Assembly: GCA_963422465.1 (NCBI GenBank)
Contig: OY730170.1
Location: 1,364,001-1,428,000, forward strand
Direction: 5' to 3'
Origin: Lichina pygmaea
Lineage: Eukaryota; Ascomycota; Lichinomycetes; Lichinales; Lichinaceae
DNA: 64,000 nt
How positions within the stretch are numbered: position 1 is the stretch's first letter; each line of letters begins with the position of its first letter. Below, in pieces: positions 25,196-34,501 of the stretch. The notes under the pieces were generated by a model. It had not been told where the DNA came from. It was given only the letters and a program-made list of their open reading frames with translations, and ran no database searches. The translations under genes were made by a program, and so were the position numbers.

Positions 25196-25700
25196 TCAGG
25201 AACCTTGTGAACTGCCAGCTCCTCCTGCAGCAGTTCTGGCAGAAGCAGGACTGAACAGCTCAGCCTGCAGTGCGGACACGTCAATGACTGTCGCCGACAA
25301 GTCTTCACCATCCACCTCCATTTCAGCAACAAGGCACTGGAGCTTCTTCTTTGCTCGACCCTCAGCACCTTCAAGAACCTTTCGCTTTCGGGACACACAA
25401 GCCTGCAGCTTGGCAAGCTGCTCAACAAGAGCATCCCGCTTGGCCTCATCAACAGCCAAATCCTCACAAAGGTTATCTCAAGTCATGTTCAGTGACTCCC
25501 AAGAAAGTGACACACAGGACTTCCCACAACAAGTGCATTCAGCGCACTTCAACTTATCGTTGTTGTCAGACATTCGGAAGCAGGGCTTGTGGTTCAAAAC
25601 ACAGAAGTCACACAGAGCAAGCGACACAAAGTTATGATCACAGATCTGGGCTGCCAGTTAGTTTTGGTAAGCAGAGGCACATGATTTTGCAGACATACTC
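25196..25700 (-). other. Element C antisense ORF: six-cysteine cluster plus coiled coil (fossil)
   Basis: It runs against gag-pol from about 40 bp inside the 3' LTR to the chromodomain end. It shows C-x2-C-x6-C (CDFCVLNHKPC), an 11-residue gap, then C-x2-C-x6-C (CAECTCCGKSC), followed by a charged segment (LVEQLAKLQACVSRKRKVLE) and an end reading GAGSSQGS, similar to the GSSQG end in element A. Position, cysteine spacing and C-terminus all match the A/B antisense ORFs although the overall sequence has diverged. Confidence 0.65.
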
Positions 25701-25740
25701 AAGAATTCATCAGGACAATGAATGAAGGAGAGGAGGGTAG

Positions 25741-26247
25741 TGTTACGACCCAGGGGAGGGGAGCCACTCATTATAGGCAATCAGGCTGCGGGCCAGGCAA
25801 GAGGACACCATGGAAGTCAAGTGACCAACCAACAAGGGGTCACGTGACTGTCAAGACACACACGGGAGTCTTGACGCAGGATGCATGAAGTGTCAAGACA
25901 ATCTCACCAGTCTCGACGCAGGATGCATGAAGCATCAAGACAATCTCACCAGTCTCGACGTCAAGACTGTCAAGACAATCTTGATTGTCTTGACAGGCCA
26001 GCACTATATAGTCCGGTGATAGTTCCCTTATGGAACGATCGTCTTCAACTCATGTTGTGATCCAGACAACTAGATCTACTTCAATACAATCCTTTTGTAC
26101 GAAGCCATTGATCAGGTGTCACCACCACCACATTCCACCAAACCCCTTCGCGCTCCTTGACACTCCTCTCCTGCGAGAACCAACCCGCCTTCCACCTCTC
26201 GCCCTAATCCTATACTCGGATAGGACAGTACGGTACGGACCGCAACA
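25741..26247 (+). repeat. Element C 3' LTR (507 bp)
   Basis: It runs from TGTTACGACC to CCGCAACA. From GCACTATATAG onward it matches the 5' LTR closely, but its U3 carries a different tandem repeat (core GTCTCGACGCAGGATGCATG, 25870-25960) and only weak similarity elsewhere. Confidence 0.88.
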
Positions 26248-26659
26248 CAACTACTCCCAGTGGTCTGCTGGCTGGCAGGTGATTACCCAGGGGGTGAGTG
26301 CTGCAGACATGGAGGTGAGGTCAATAGTACTCTCCAGAGAGTGTGCTCTCCATGTGATGGTGCCCAGAGGTAGGGTGGGGTGAAGGCCTGTTTCCACAAC
26401 CATGTCAAGAAGCTTGTCCACCACTGTGTGTTGTGTGAGGCATCAGTGGCCTCCCCAAGATGGGTGGTGTAGGTTGAAGTCTCCCACCACTACATGCAGC
26501 CTGTCAGGGGTGGCTTGAAGGTGAGCTGCCAGCTTGTCGATCACCGGCACTTCCATCGCTGTTCGGTGGCGGGAGGAGAGGTTGTAGACGTTGTGTATCT
26601 GGACAGTGGCCGGGGCATCCCCGCACATGGTGTGCAGAGAGAGCGTGGTGATGTCGGGT
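26248..26659 (-). pseudogene. LINE piece 4: end of the apurinic-type endonuclease domain
   Basis: From 26659 down the minus strand gives DITTLSLHT, VQIHNVYNLSS, VVVGDFNLHHPSWGG (the endonuclease GDFN-xHHP-x-WG motif), STIDLTSMSAAL and TCQPADHWE. The SDH motif that normally follows is lost at the element C border. The left limit of the domain is missing because the LINE is 5'-truncated. At least one frame change is present after HHPSWGG. Confidence 0.88.
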
Positions 26660-26672
26660 CACGTGGGGGGTT
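26660..26672. repeat. Right target-site duplication of the LINE (13 bp)
   Basis: Exact copy of 4034-4046 (CACGTGGGGGGTT). It lies about 220 bp upstream of the ETF-alpha start codon. Confidence 0.9.
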
Positions 26673-26894
26673 ACGGTACCGCTATGGCAGTATTACGTAC
26701 GTATTGGTGGGGTAAGGTGTCAGACCGATAAGATAAGATAAGATCGTCCCCGAGCTGGTCACGTGTTTACAAAAGTCACTGGAGGTTCAAGGCCTACTAC
26801 GTAGGGCTTGAGATCATTCAAAGGCAGAACCTGATATGACGGACACCTAACAAATCAAATCTTTGAGAAGAAAACTGCAAAAACTATTCACATC

Positions 26895-28072
26895 ATGCTT
26901 GTTCGGTTCAGACCGTTTGGCCAAGCGCAGATATACATGTGGCCTCCGAGAGCCAGATCTGCCATCAGATCACACTCCGCGGTTCGACGGCCGCTATCAA
27001 GTCTAGCCGTGCTGGAACAAAGGGAGGGCCAGCTGAACCGTAGCTGCTTGCACTCAGTGACGGCAGCGGCCAAGCTTGGTGGGTCTGTAACCGGAATCAT
27101 CGCCGGAAGCGAAGCCAAGGCGGTAGCGGAGGAGGCAATCAAGGTATCCGGCCTCGACAAGGTTGTCTTCGTTCAAAATTCTGCATACAACAAGGTATGT
27201 TAGTTCGGCCAGCAGCAAGGTCCCTGCGCTGACTATTCTAGGGTCTCCCTGAGAGTTATGCGCCGCTGCTGGTGGAGAACATCAGACGAGGAGGCTACAC
27301 ACACGTCTTTGCGGCGCACTCCGCCTTTGGGAAGAACCTGATGCCTCGAGTTGCAGCATTATTAGACTCGCAGCAAATCTCGGATATCACTGGGATCGAT
27401 AACGAAGACAGTGCGTGCACTCTATCATTCCGCGACACTGCTACGATCGTGGGGCTAACCGGGTGTGTATCAGCGTTTGTTCGACCGATGTATGCCGGAA
27501 ACGTCATCGCCACCGTTCAGTCATCAGATCCCATTAAAGTGGTGACTGTACGAAGAACCGCGTTCACACCACCCTCTCTAGAGTCAGACACTTCGGCCGA
27601 GGTTGTCGAGGGATCCGACCCCGGTGCCGTTTGTTCTACGGAATGGGTTTCTGAAGATCTGGCCAAGAGCGACCGCCCGGATCTGGGTACCGCCAGCCGG
27701 GTAGTTTCCGGCGGACGAGGTCTCAAGTCAAAAGAAGAATTCGACCGCCTGATGCCCCCATTGGCCGACGCCATGGGCGCCGCGATCGGCGCGTCACGCG
27801 CGGCAGTCGACAGCGGCTTCGCCGATAACTCACTGCAGGTGGGCCAGACGGGGAAGAACGTGGCGCCGCAGCTCTACTTGTCAGTCGGAATCTCAGGAGC
27901 CATCCAGCATCTGGCGGGCATGAAGGATTCGAAGGTGATCGCTGCCATCAACAAAGACGCCGACGCGCCAATCTTTCAGGTCGCCGACGCAGGTCTAGTT
28001 GGAGATCTCTTCGAGAAGGTACCGGAGTTGACGGAGAAGTTGAAGGCCATGGAGGACTCCTCGTCGTCGTGA
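26895..28072 (+). CDS. ETFA: Electron transfer flavoprotein subunit alpha, mitochondrial
   Basis: ETF-alpha forms the FAD-binding half of the alpha/beta ETF dimer in the mitochondrial matrix. It accepts electrons from acyl-CoA and related dehydrogenases and passes them to ETF-ubiquinone oxidoreductase. Exon 1 is 26895-27194 and exon 2 is 27242-28072, with a 47-nt intron (GTATGT...CTAG), giving 376 residues against about 340-350 for the family. The extra length is an Arg-rich, acid-poor N-terminus (about 40 residues) that fits a mitochondrial presequence; the mature part starts near [12 protein letters not shown]. The C-terminal FAD signature is complete: [20 protein letters not shown], then [10 protein letters not shown], then [18 protein letters not shown]. 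The LINE insertion ends about 220 bp upstream, inside what should be its promoter region. Confidence 0.96.
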
Positions 28073-29335
28073 CACATACAGCGGGATCTCAGGGTCTGAT
28101 TACGCCTTGTGCTTCTCGGGTCTCTGATGTGAGGCTTCCTCTTGGAGCATCTGTTCATGATATGTACCGACGGACCAAGGCTATCGAAGGCTGTGTATGT
28201 CAATTGGTCTGGTTCCGTCAACGTACAGCTGTTCATATAAGAAATACCATCTGTCAGATTCAAACCACCACACAATACCATCTGGTTCTTCATCCTAAAC
28301 TTGCGATTCCGTCTTCCTTGATCTGGCGAAGCTGCCTATGTGAGATATGACAACGCCCTGGCATACACGCACGTGCACATGCACAAGCAAGCTCCTCTGC
28401 AACCCGCCCTGAAGAAGCCCCGGGATGCGATTTCGCGTCGCAAAGACTATACCCAAGCCCAGCCACCTTGGCTACGGTAGCACGTACGGTGAGTTATTCA
28501 CGTCCGCTACCGTCCGAGCCCCTTGAGAAACTGCCTCCAGGGAAACCCCCCCCCCCTCAGTCACGCTGTATTCAAGCAATGCAGAAGTGCTCCAGAAGAG
28601 CATACCGAAGAGTAATTGTCACGACAGCACAGTCCGGGCGGTTTCGCTGGCCGGTCTATTTGATATCCGAGCAAAGTTAAGGGAGCTTCGGCCTGGCAAG
28701 GGAGCAGTCGTGAGGAAGATTGGAGGAGGAGGATGATCACAGGAGGAAAATCACAGGAGGGGAGATCGAAGGAAGAAGGTCGAAGGAGGAAGATGGGCCA
28801 TCGAAGCCAGAAAATTTTTTTGCTGTCCGTCGCACGGTCCGCCAGAGGGGCGGCTAGAACGACCTGATTCTGTGGCCCTTGCAGCATGAAAAGGAGGAAA
28901 GCCGTGTCGCGGCTTGTGTCGCGGCCTGTGCTGTCCAGAACGTCCTGCTGGGCAGCGAGCACGGTGTATAGAGACGCGCGAGTCTGGGCTGTAGGCCCGT
29001 CCGGCGGCTACTGTACACGACTTTGTTGAAAGAGATAAGTACTACGTGAGGCAGACCAAGATTACTCTGCAGATCCTAGCGAGTAGACATTGGTCGAGGT
29101 GTCGAGAAATTTCTTGCATGTATTGCATGGTAGCACCCAAATATTATCAAGAGGTTTCCTCGCTCTTCTCGTCAGAGAATAGCCTATGTAAGCTTCAGGA
29201 AAGTCTGACCACATCCATTTCGAGAAAGATATGAGCAAAGACGTCAAAGGGATCATCTCATAGCAGTGGTGGAATGTCACAGTTTCGATGCCGAGGTTCT
29301 TTCCAATTGATGAGAACTGATTCATTGACATGAAG
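28073..29335. other. Intergenic stretch, no gene recognised
   Basis: No supported ORF. At 28695-28800 there is a purine-rich stretch of degenerate GGAGGAAGATC-like repeats, and a short C run is at 28548-28557. The rest is unremarkable. Confidence 0.5.
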
Positions 29336-29731
29336 TTACCGCTCTCGTTTGAGTCGGCCCTGCTGCTTCTCGTCTGTTCGGCGCGCTGTTTCGATGATTT
29401 CTAGCTCCCTCGAACACTCCCGGAGCACCCAGGCTGCATTCTTCTGCCGGGCCATCGGGTCCGCATATTGTGCAAGGAAGAGAACATGCCTTGCCCTCAT
29501 CGCTTTGCCATCGACAGTGAGGAAGCCATACGCTCCTTGTTCGTTGTCTGCGAGGATTTCGGGCAGTACTGGTTCGCAGACCTCCAAGCTCGTGGGGTTT
29601 TTGAGGGGTAAAGATCGGCTGCGTCGGTGTCAGACCGGAAGTCGAGCACTAGCCTTCGACATAGCAGTAACGACTGACCGCCCTAGACCATCTGTTGAGC
29701 ATGGCGACCGGTCGTCCTTGAGGAATGCCAT
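29336..29731 (-). CDS. Small protein of unknown function (about 111 residues, two exons)
   Basis: I do not recognise this protein. Exon 2 (29618-29336) encodes a compact, protein-like sequence (CEPVLPEILADNEQGAYGFL, then VDGKAMRARHVLFLAQYADP, then WVLRECSRELEIIETARR) ending in a basic tail. A start ATG at 29731 and an intron 29678-29619 (GTCAGT...CGCAG, with ctgac near the acceptor) give matching phase. The donor is weak, so the first exon is tentative. The mix of acidic and amphipathic segments suggests a small soluble or complex-associated protein, but that is inference. A run of 20 C on the plus strand lies 8 bp upstream of the proposed ATG, which would place a poly-G tract in the 5' leader. 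Confidence 0.4.
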
Positions 29732-29738
29732 GCACTCT

Positions 29739-29758
29739 CCCCCCCCCCCCCCCCCCCC
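29739..29758. repeat. Poly(dC) tract, 20 nt
   Basis: An uninterrupted run of C on the plus strand, followed by a second run of seven C starting at 29762. It is one of several long G/C homopolymers in the window. Confidence 0.9.
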
Positions 29759-29831
29759 TTTCCCCCCCAGATTTTCAAGATTGACGGTTTCCCATCGATA
29801 GACCAGAGATCATTCCAAGGGGACGTCGCAT

Positions 29832-30725
29832 TCACTGGAAGGCAATAGGATGCGAAGGCAAAATGTCCCCTTTCCATGTTAAAGCCACCTCCTGCTGCAT
29901 TGGCTGTTGGGATTGCTCATATTGTCTTTGATCTGTTCCACCAGATGGTGTTGATCTGACGACGTATTTCGACGTGACACCCAGCTGATCGAGACCGGTG
30001 TCTCTTGCCGTTCTGTTCCAGAGAAGTTGAACGATCCTACCATCCTTCTCGATCATCGCATACGCAAGAGGTAACCTGCTGCGGCCCATGGCTTCTCTGA
30101 TGCCGGCCGTCGCGTGTCTTTGCACGGCGAGCAGTCCCACGATAGCATTCTTACTCCAACCCGTAGGAGCACTGGCGAAAGCTCCTTCGAGTTCGCGAAT
30201 CAGGTGTGGGCCAGCTCGAACTTGTGCTTTGCACTGTACCAGCAGCTTCAACGGTTCTTGCTGGATCGTAGAAGGCTGCGTCGGGAGGATCCAATGGCCC
30301 TGAAGGTCGATGCCTGCGTCGGACCGTCCACCGACTCGCGTAAGCCGCATACCAAGACGGAACAACGATGAACAGACTCTGTATTCGTAGTGTGTCCCGA
30401 CGTAGACACTACTCGTCTCGGGAAGGTTTGCTCGCGATGCGTAGGCCCGAAAGGAAGGGAGGTCGTGGTGGTTTTGGGTTGAGACAGCGGAGTGAACTGA
30501 GGCTGGCAGTACTAGTCGATCCACGCTGCTTTCAGCGGGTATGGTAACCTCAGAGGCTGGTGATGCCGCACTCTCCGATGCCGTGGTTGCCGATGTTGAG
30601 GTAGACTTCTGCTGATGAAGGGCTCCCGAAGTAAAGGCAGCTCGAGCGAGCCGACCAGGGGAGGATATCCCTCTGTAGGTAGACCGCAAAGTGCTACGCA
30701 TTGTGACTGCAGCATGATGATGCAA
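29832..30725 (-). CDS. RRG7: Required for respiratory growth protein 7 homologue (mitochondrial, PD-(D/E)XK-like)
   Basis: This is an intronless frame of 297 residues matching the fungal Rrg7 (DUF2034) family, which yeast needs for respiratory growth and which has a restriction-endonuclease-like fold. Landmarks are YVGTHYEYRVCSSLFRLGM, GGRSDAGIDLQGHWILP and LKLLVQCKAQV, giving a D...QxK type active site (Asp in AGIDLQG, Lys in QCKA), then RELEGAF. The N-terminus is basic and Ser/Thr-rich, fitting a mitochondrial presequence. The start may be the ATG at 30725 or the ATG at 30701 (MRSTLRSTYRG); the second gives the more typical presequence. It is divergent to MED21, with about 470 bp between them. 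The exact role of the family is not established beyond the growth phenotype. Confidence 0.85.
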   Translation of the reverse strand: MHHHAAVTMRSTLRSTYRGISSPGRLARAAFTSGALHQQKSTSTSATTASESAASPASEVTIPAESSVDRLVLPASVHSAVSTQNHHDLPSFRAYASRANLPETSSVYVGTHYEYRVCSSLFRLGMRLTRVGGRSDAGIDLQGHWILPTQPSTIQQEPLKLLVQCKAQVRAGPHLIRELEGAFASAPTGWSKNAIVGLLAVQRHATAGIREAMGRSRLPLAYAMIEKDGRIVQLLWNRTARDTGLDQLGVTSKYVVRSTPSGGTDQRQYEQSQQPMQQEVALTWKGDILPSHPIAFQ

Positions 30726-31195
30726 TAGGTTGCAGCTTGAGTAGTAGCAATTTTACTTTCAATGAAGCGTCGTGGCCTGAGAGGATGCGGAAATAGGCTT
30801 GACTATTGCTTAACCAGGCACGATCCGCACCCTTGCAAAAGTTTCACCTGGCCTGGCGGCGTGACTTCAGGGCTCGCCAGGCAGCGCAGAGCTACAGTGG
30901 GGATCCGTAAACGTTAGAAAACGGGTTCTTGCGACTTTTGTGATTCCTTGATGATTGCCTGTTAAGCAGTGGATGGAGAGGAAACTACTGCTAAAGTTAT
31001 GAGACAACTTTTTCTAAAACTTACAGACCTTCACTGTAGCTGTTGGAGCCTATAGTATGGAGACACCGACCCAACAAGATCACTAAGATTAGGCGGTGCC
31101 AGGTGGATCTACGGACAGTGAGCTTTCCTACGAAACCTTGCTCGCAACCTTCACAGCATCACTTTGCCTGCCTCATAAACCTCTCGGTATCAGCT
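30726..31195. other. Shared divergent promoter region of RRG7 and MED21
   Basis: About 470 bp between the two divergent starts. No TATA box or other motif stands out, and I see no other gene. Confidence 0.45.
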
Positions 31196-31747
31196 ATGGC
31201 GGATCGTCTGACCCAGCTTCAAGACGCGCTGGACGAGGTATGCCAGGATCATCATCCTCATCAATTCGTACGCTGACGATGCATTCAGCTAGCTACGCAG
31301 TTCTATGCATGCATCAGATATATCCACACGAACCACTCTCCCCCCGCAGAACTACCACCAACGGCGACAACAGGGCCAGAACAGGCTGGAGTATCAGATC
31401 CGACGCTAGGGGCCGACCAACAAAATGATTCCCCTCCGCAACAGCCAGAGGCGCAAAGCGACCCAGCCGAAGCCGCTCCTTCTGGTCCGCCGATCCCCTC
31501 GCCAGAGCAGTTCCAACGAGACCAGCGAGAACTAGCACGGGACTTGATTCTCAAGGAGCAACAGATTGAAATCCTGATCTCGGGGCTTCCGGGCATCGGC
31601 ACGAGCGAGCTCGAACAGCAGGAGCGCATCAAGGGTCTCGTCGAACAACTCAAAGACGCGGAGGATGAACGGCGGAAGGCGGTGTTCGAGAAGGAACGCC
31701 TGTTGGAGAAGCTAGATGCCGTGATCATGAAAGTCAGACGGGTTTGA
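31196..31747 (+). CDS. MED21: Mediator complex subunit 21 (Med21/Srb7)
   Basis: Med21 pairs with Med7 in the middle module of Mediator, which bridges activators and RNA polymerase II. Exon 1 (31196-31237) encodes MADRLTQLQDALDE, the typical fungal start. A 51-nt intron (31238-31288) is followed by exon 2 (31289-31747), beginning LATQFYACIRYIHTNH. The protein has 166 residues, the usual fungal size. A Pro/Gln/Ala-rich linker (about residues 35-85) separates the N-terminal signature from the C-terminal coiled coil (LARDLILKEQQIEILISGLP, then EQQERIKGLVEQLKDAEDER). Both halves match the family, so the call is firm. Confidence 0.95.
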
Positions 31748-32465
31748 GCTGTGCTGTGGATGTACTTTTGAAGACCGCAGAGCTGGGCACTGCACAGAAG
31801 GGAGGTGCACGTGCATGCGTTGCCACATGGCGAAACGGTACGGAAAGGATCCATTGAGATGGCACTTCTCTTTCTCTCCCTTCCACCTCGATACCCATGC
31901 ACGACATGCACAAGACATTGGAAAACAATCTAAATCCCCGTGATGCTGTATTGTTCCACGGCATGACTGCCACAGCGCCAGGCTAGCCGCGGTCTATCCA
32001 TCGGCATGTCGAGGTGGCGTCTTGCTGTCGTCGCACAGACCCGCATTTTGACTTCGAGCGCATAGCAAGGGAGCAGCCTCGCCGAAGGCTTACCTCACTC
32101 GGATATCTTGTCCCAGGGCCACCGCCGGCTGCCAGCACCGCACCGCAAACGAACCGGCCTGTAGCCAACAACGAGGACTCATCCATACCATATCTGTTGG
32201 GAACCACACAGACATACCACTCTCTACGCTAGCGCGTTCAGACGTCAACGACCACGAACACCCTCGAGAAGAATCTGGGAAACACGGGACTTTTATCACT
32301 CAGATCAGTACCGCATCGCGAGTTGCTCCACTTCCTCTGACAAAGAAAGCCACGACATCCTTTCCAGACACTAGACATGAACTCTTTTAGCAGAGGCTTA
32401 CCGTGAAGCATTCCGCTCCTTCACCCACATAAAGCCCATTGGACCCCTAGCTTGTTCTCGACCGC
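31748..32465. other. Intergenic stretch, no gene recognised
   Basis: No coding region with support. It is ordinary mixed-composition DNA downstream of MED21. Confidence 0.45.
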
Positions 32466-32903
32466 TTGGCCAGCCGGCCGGTGAGCCTTCAACCTTCCTC
32501 TTCTTCTTCTTCTCCGTTTTGTCCAGGACATGAGAGGGGCAAAGATTGTCGCAAGTATTGTGCTCCCACTCAGGTCAGATATCTGCTTCCGTCGTCTCAC
32601 TTATACTTTCTAATGCTAACAACGTCTTCCCAGCCTGAAGCCCCCCTTCCCTCCCTTTCCCCGGCCCCTTCCACATCTACTACACCAGGATCCATCGGTT
32701 CCTTGGTTCGTTTATTCTCCCCATCTGACAACCAGGAGAAACAGGAACAGCGCGTTGTCTACGATGCAGCCCAGACTGTTGAACGTTAGAAGATCTACGG
32801 CAGGTAGCCGGAAGATGAGACGGGCGAGACGAATGATCTCATTCTGGAAGGCTAGCTAATCGACTATACATGTCCCTCGAGCCCTGAGCCCTGGTCCTAG
32901 AGC

Positions 32904-33141
32904 TTGTCCTCAGAGGGGGCACCCGATCCTCAAACTAGCACAGACTTCAAGCCTCTGGATGGTGAAGTTGCATTGGGAATAACTTCCTGGGCAAGATTTC
33001 CCCTGCTGCTTTTCTTTGGTGTAACAATGTTCTTTGACACGATCGTACCGGGTATTGTCCTATACCGGTGTGTGAGACATATTTCGCAGTTGGTAATGAT
33101 GACGTTCTGACTTGCAGATAGCTCTGCTTGGTTCTCTATTT

Positions 33142-33145
<4 letters not shown>
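32904..33145 (+). pseudogene. Relic of a fungal membrane protein gene
   Basis: A short open stretch encodes an acidic lead (PDPQTSTDFKPLDGEVALG) and one hydrophobic helix (RFPLLLFFGVTMFFDTIVPG). A plausible intron (33070-33118, GTGTGAG...TTGCAG) would extend it by a few hydrophobic residues before the frame runs into a GT/GA microsatellite. The style resembles the N-terminus of fungal multi-pass membrane proteins of unknown function, but nothing downstream continues it. I regard it as a truncated relic; it could also be chance. Confidence 0.25.

Positions 33146-33188
<43 letters not shown>
33145..33188. repeat. (GT)n(GA)n compound microsatellite
   Basis: TGTGTGTGTGTGTG followed by about 16 GA units. 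Confidence 0.9.
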
Positions 33189-33192
<4 letters not shown>

Positions 33193-33415
33193 TGAATCCT
33201 TGGCGATGTGATTCTCACACACCGCACAGCGAATACTCGTTCAAACCCGGGTTTTTTCCCGGAAACCGGCCTCTTCTCCCGGAAACCGGGCCTCGGTTCT
33301 CATAGACCTGGCTGGCTGGCTGGCTGGCGGGATCTAGTACAGTCTACGATGATGGTTTTCGTCTTCAAACAATGTGACAGCACAGAATGGATGGGATATC
33401 TCGACACGAGTGCGT

Positions 33416-33450
<35 letters not shown>

Positions 33451-34501
33451 TGTAAGTATCTTGTTCTTGCGAGCGCCAACTGTTTACGAGTACGAGTACT
33501 GTGGTGGTGAACTACAGTTTAAAACACGCCTGACGAGGTCCGTCTATTGTCTTGTTCAGCAGCGGACGAAGTTGTCCAGCACCGTGGCTGAAGTACGTAC
33601 GTAAGTACAGTACCTACATACGTAGCGGATATAACATTAGATCAGTACGCTTAGTAAGCTGGAGTACGCGCAACAGTATCAAAAGACCCGCACAAAAGCT
33701 TTGGTGAGATCGCGATGAAAATTGCGACATCATGGACCCAGGTCCCCGAGTTTCTTGATGCGCCAGCAACATATGTAGACTCCATGCAGGCACGATGCCA
33801 GGCAGTCATTGATGCCAACAGGGGGCATACAGAATACTAAGCTGTGCGTATTATTACTCGTACAAGAGCAAACGTCTGTCTCAAGAGTTTTGATAATGCG
33901 GCTCTACAATTGACTTTTGCTTGTATCGATCCAACGTTATATCCGCTAGACACCTCGTACGTACGGAAGTACGTTACGTACTACTCCGTACATACGTACT
34001 TCCGTACTTTCGTATAATTAGGCCTCCAGTTCTCAGGGCACTTCAACCGACAGCTTTCTTTCCCCCCCCCCTTCCAACGTCAGGCCGATGCCTTCTGATC
34101 GTGCCAAGAACTTAGACACACATGACGAAGCATCTGGCGGCAACTGGTAGTTATGCACGCATGCACTGATTCCGGGGGTCGTTCCCTGCCACTTCGTCGT
34201 TCATATCGGTATGGGTTTGGGGCATGTGTATAGTAGAGTGTCATCGTTCGATCAATTAATATATCAATCAATCAATCAATCAATCAATCGGTCATCATTG
34301 AGACAACCAACCAATCAAAGATAACCCCCCCCCCCCAACTCCAGCTCCTACTCCATTCCTTCCTCTAGGCATCGATACCTCTCTGCCACAGCCATATCCA
34401 CATGCACGCCCAAATGCACACCCACACTCACATCCTCATCCGTATCTACATGCACGGCGACGCCATGCCCTCCTCCCAGACCAAGTACACATCCTAGACG
34501 G
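33189..34501. other. Intergenic stretch with simple repeats and TACGTA-rich words
   Basis: No gene is recognised. It holds GGCT repeats (33308-33327), an ACG repeat (33417-33450), TACGTA-type palindromic words at 33592-33625 and 33955-34018, an AATC repeat at 34262-34288 and C runs at 34064-34072 and 34326-34337. Confidence 0.6.

Larger units (their letters stand above)
19852..26247 (+). mobile_element. Element C: Ty3/gypsy chromovirus-type LTR retrotransposon, different family from A/B, broken, probably recombinant (fossil)
   Basis: The LTRs are at 19852-20398 and 25741-26247. Plus-strand parts are gag about 20417-21240 with zinc knuckle CYACGKLGHIVKDC, a Cys/His-rich region about 21490-21840, protease-like about 21960-22300 (VDSGASGNYIS), RT about 22560-23350, RNase H about 23380-23880, integrase about 23890-24560 and chromodomain about 25080-25250. 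The coding part has roughly ten or more breaks. No matching TSD is visible (ggggg on the left, caact on the right), the two U3 regions are largely unrelated while R-U5 is about 95% alike, and LINE sequence is missing at this site. This suggests recombination between two insertions. Confidence 0.9.
4047..26659 (-). mobile_element. Tad1-like non-LTR retrotransposon (LINE), 5'-truncated, split into four pieces by nested LTR elements
   Basis: Four pieces read in order on the minus strand as one LINE: endonuclease end (26659-26248), N-terminal RT (19851-19373), RT core to C-terminus (12400-10847) and the zinc-binding C-terminus plus 3' UTR (4463-4047). The element starts inside the endonuclease domain, so it is 5'-truncated and lacks ORF1. 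The 3' end is an (ATCA)n-like tail (4047-4063 as gattgattg on the plus strand). Perfect 13-bp TSDs flank it. Several in-frame stops show it is dead, and the RT active-site box reads FVDN instead of (F/Y)xDD. Across A and B the sequence is continuous once one TSD copy is removed. Across C it is not: the segment expected between endonuclease and RT is missing. Confidence 0.88.

Noticed and set aside
4464-26247. Alternative genetic code as the reason for the many interrupted frames in the block
   Set aside because: Flanking host genes use the standard code without internal stops, and the interruptions fit CpG decay.
31303-31911. Minus-strand frame opposite MED21
   Set aside because: It is antisense to a certain gene and has Ser/Cys-rich shadow composition.
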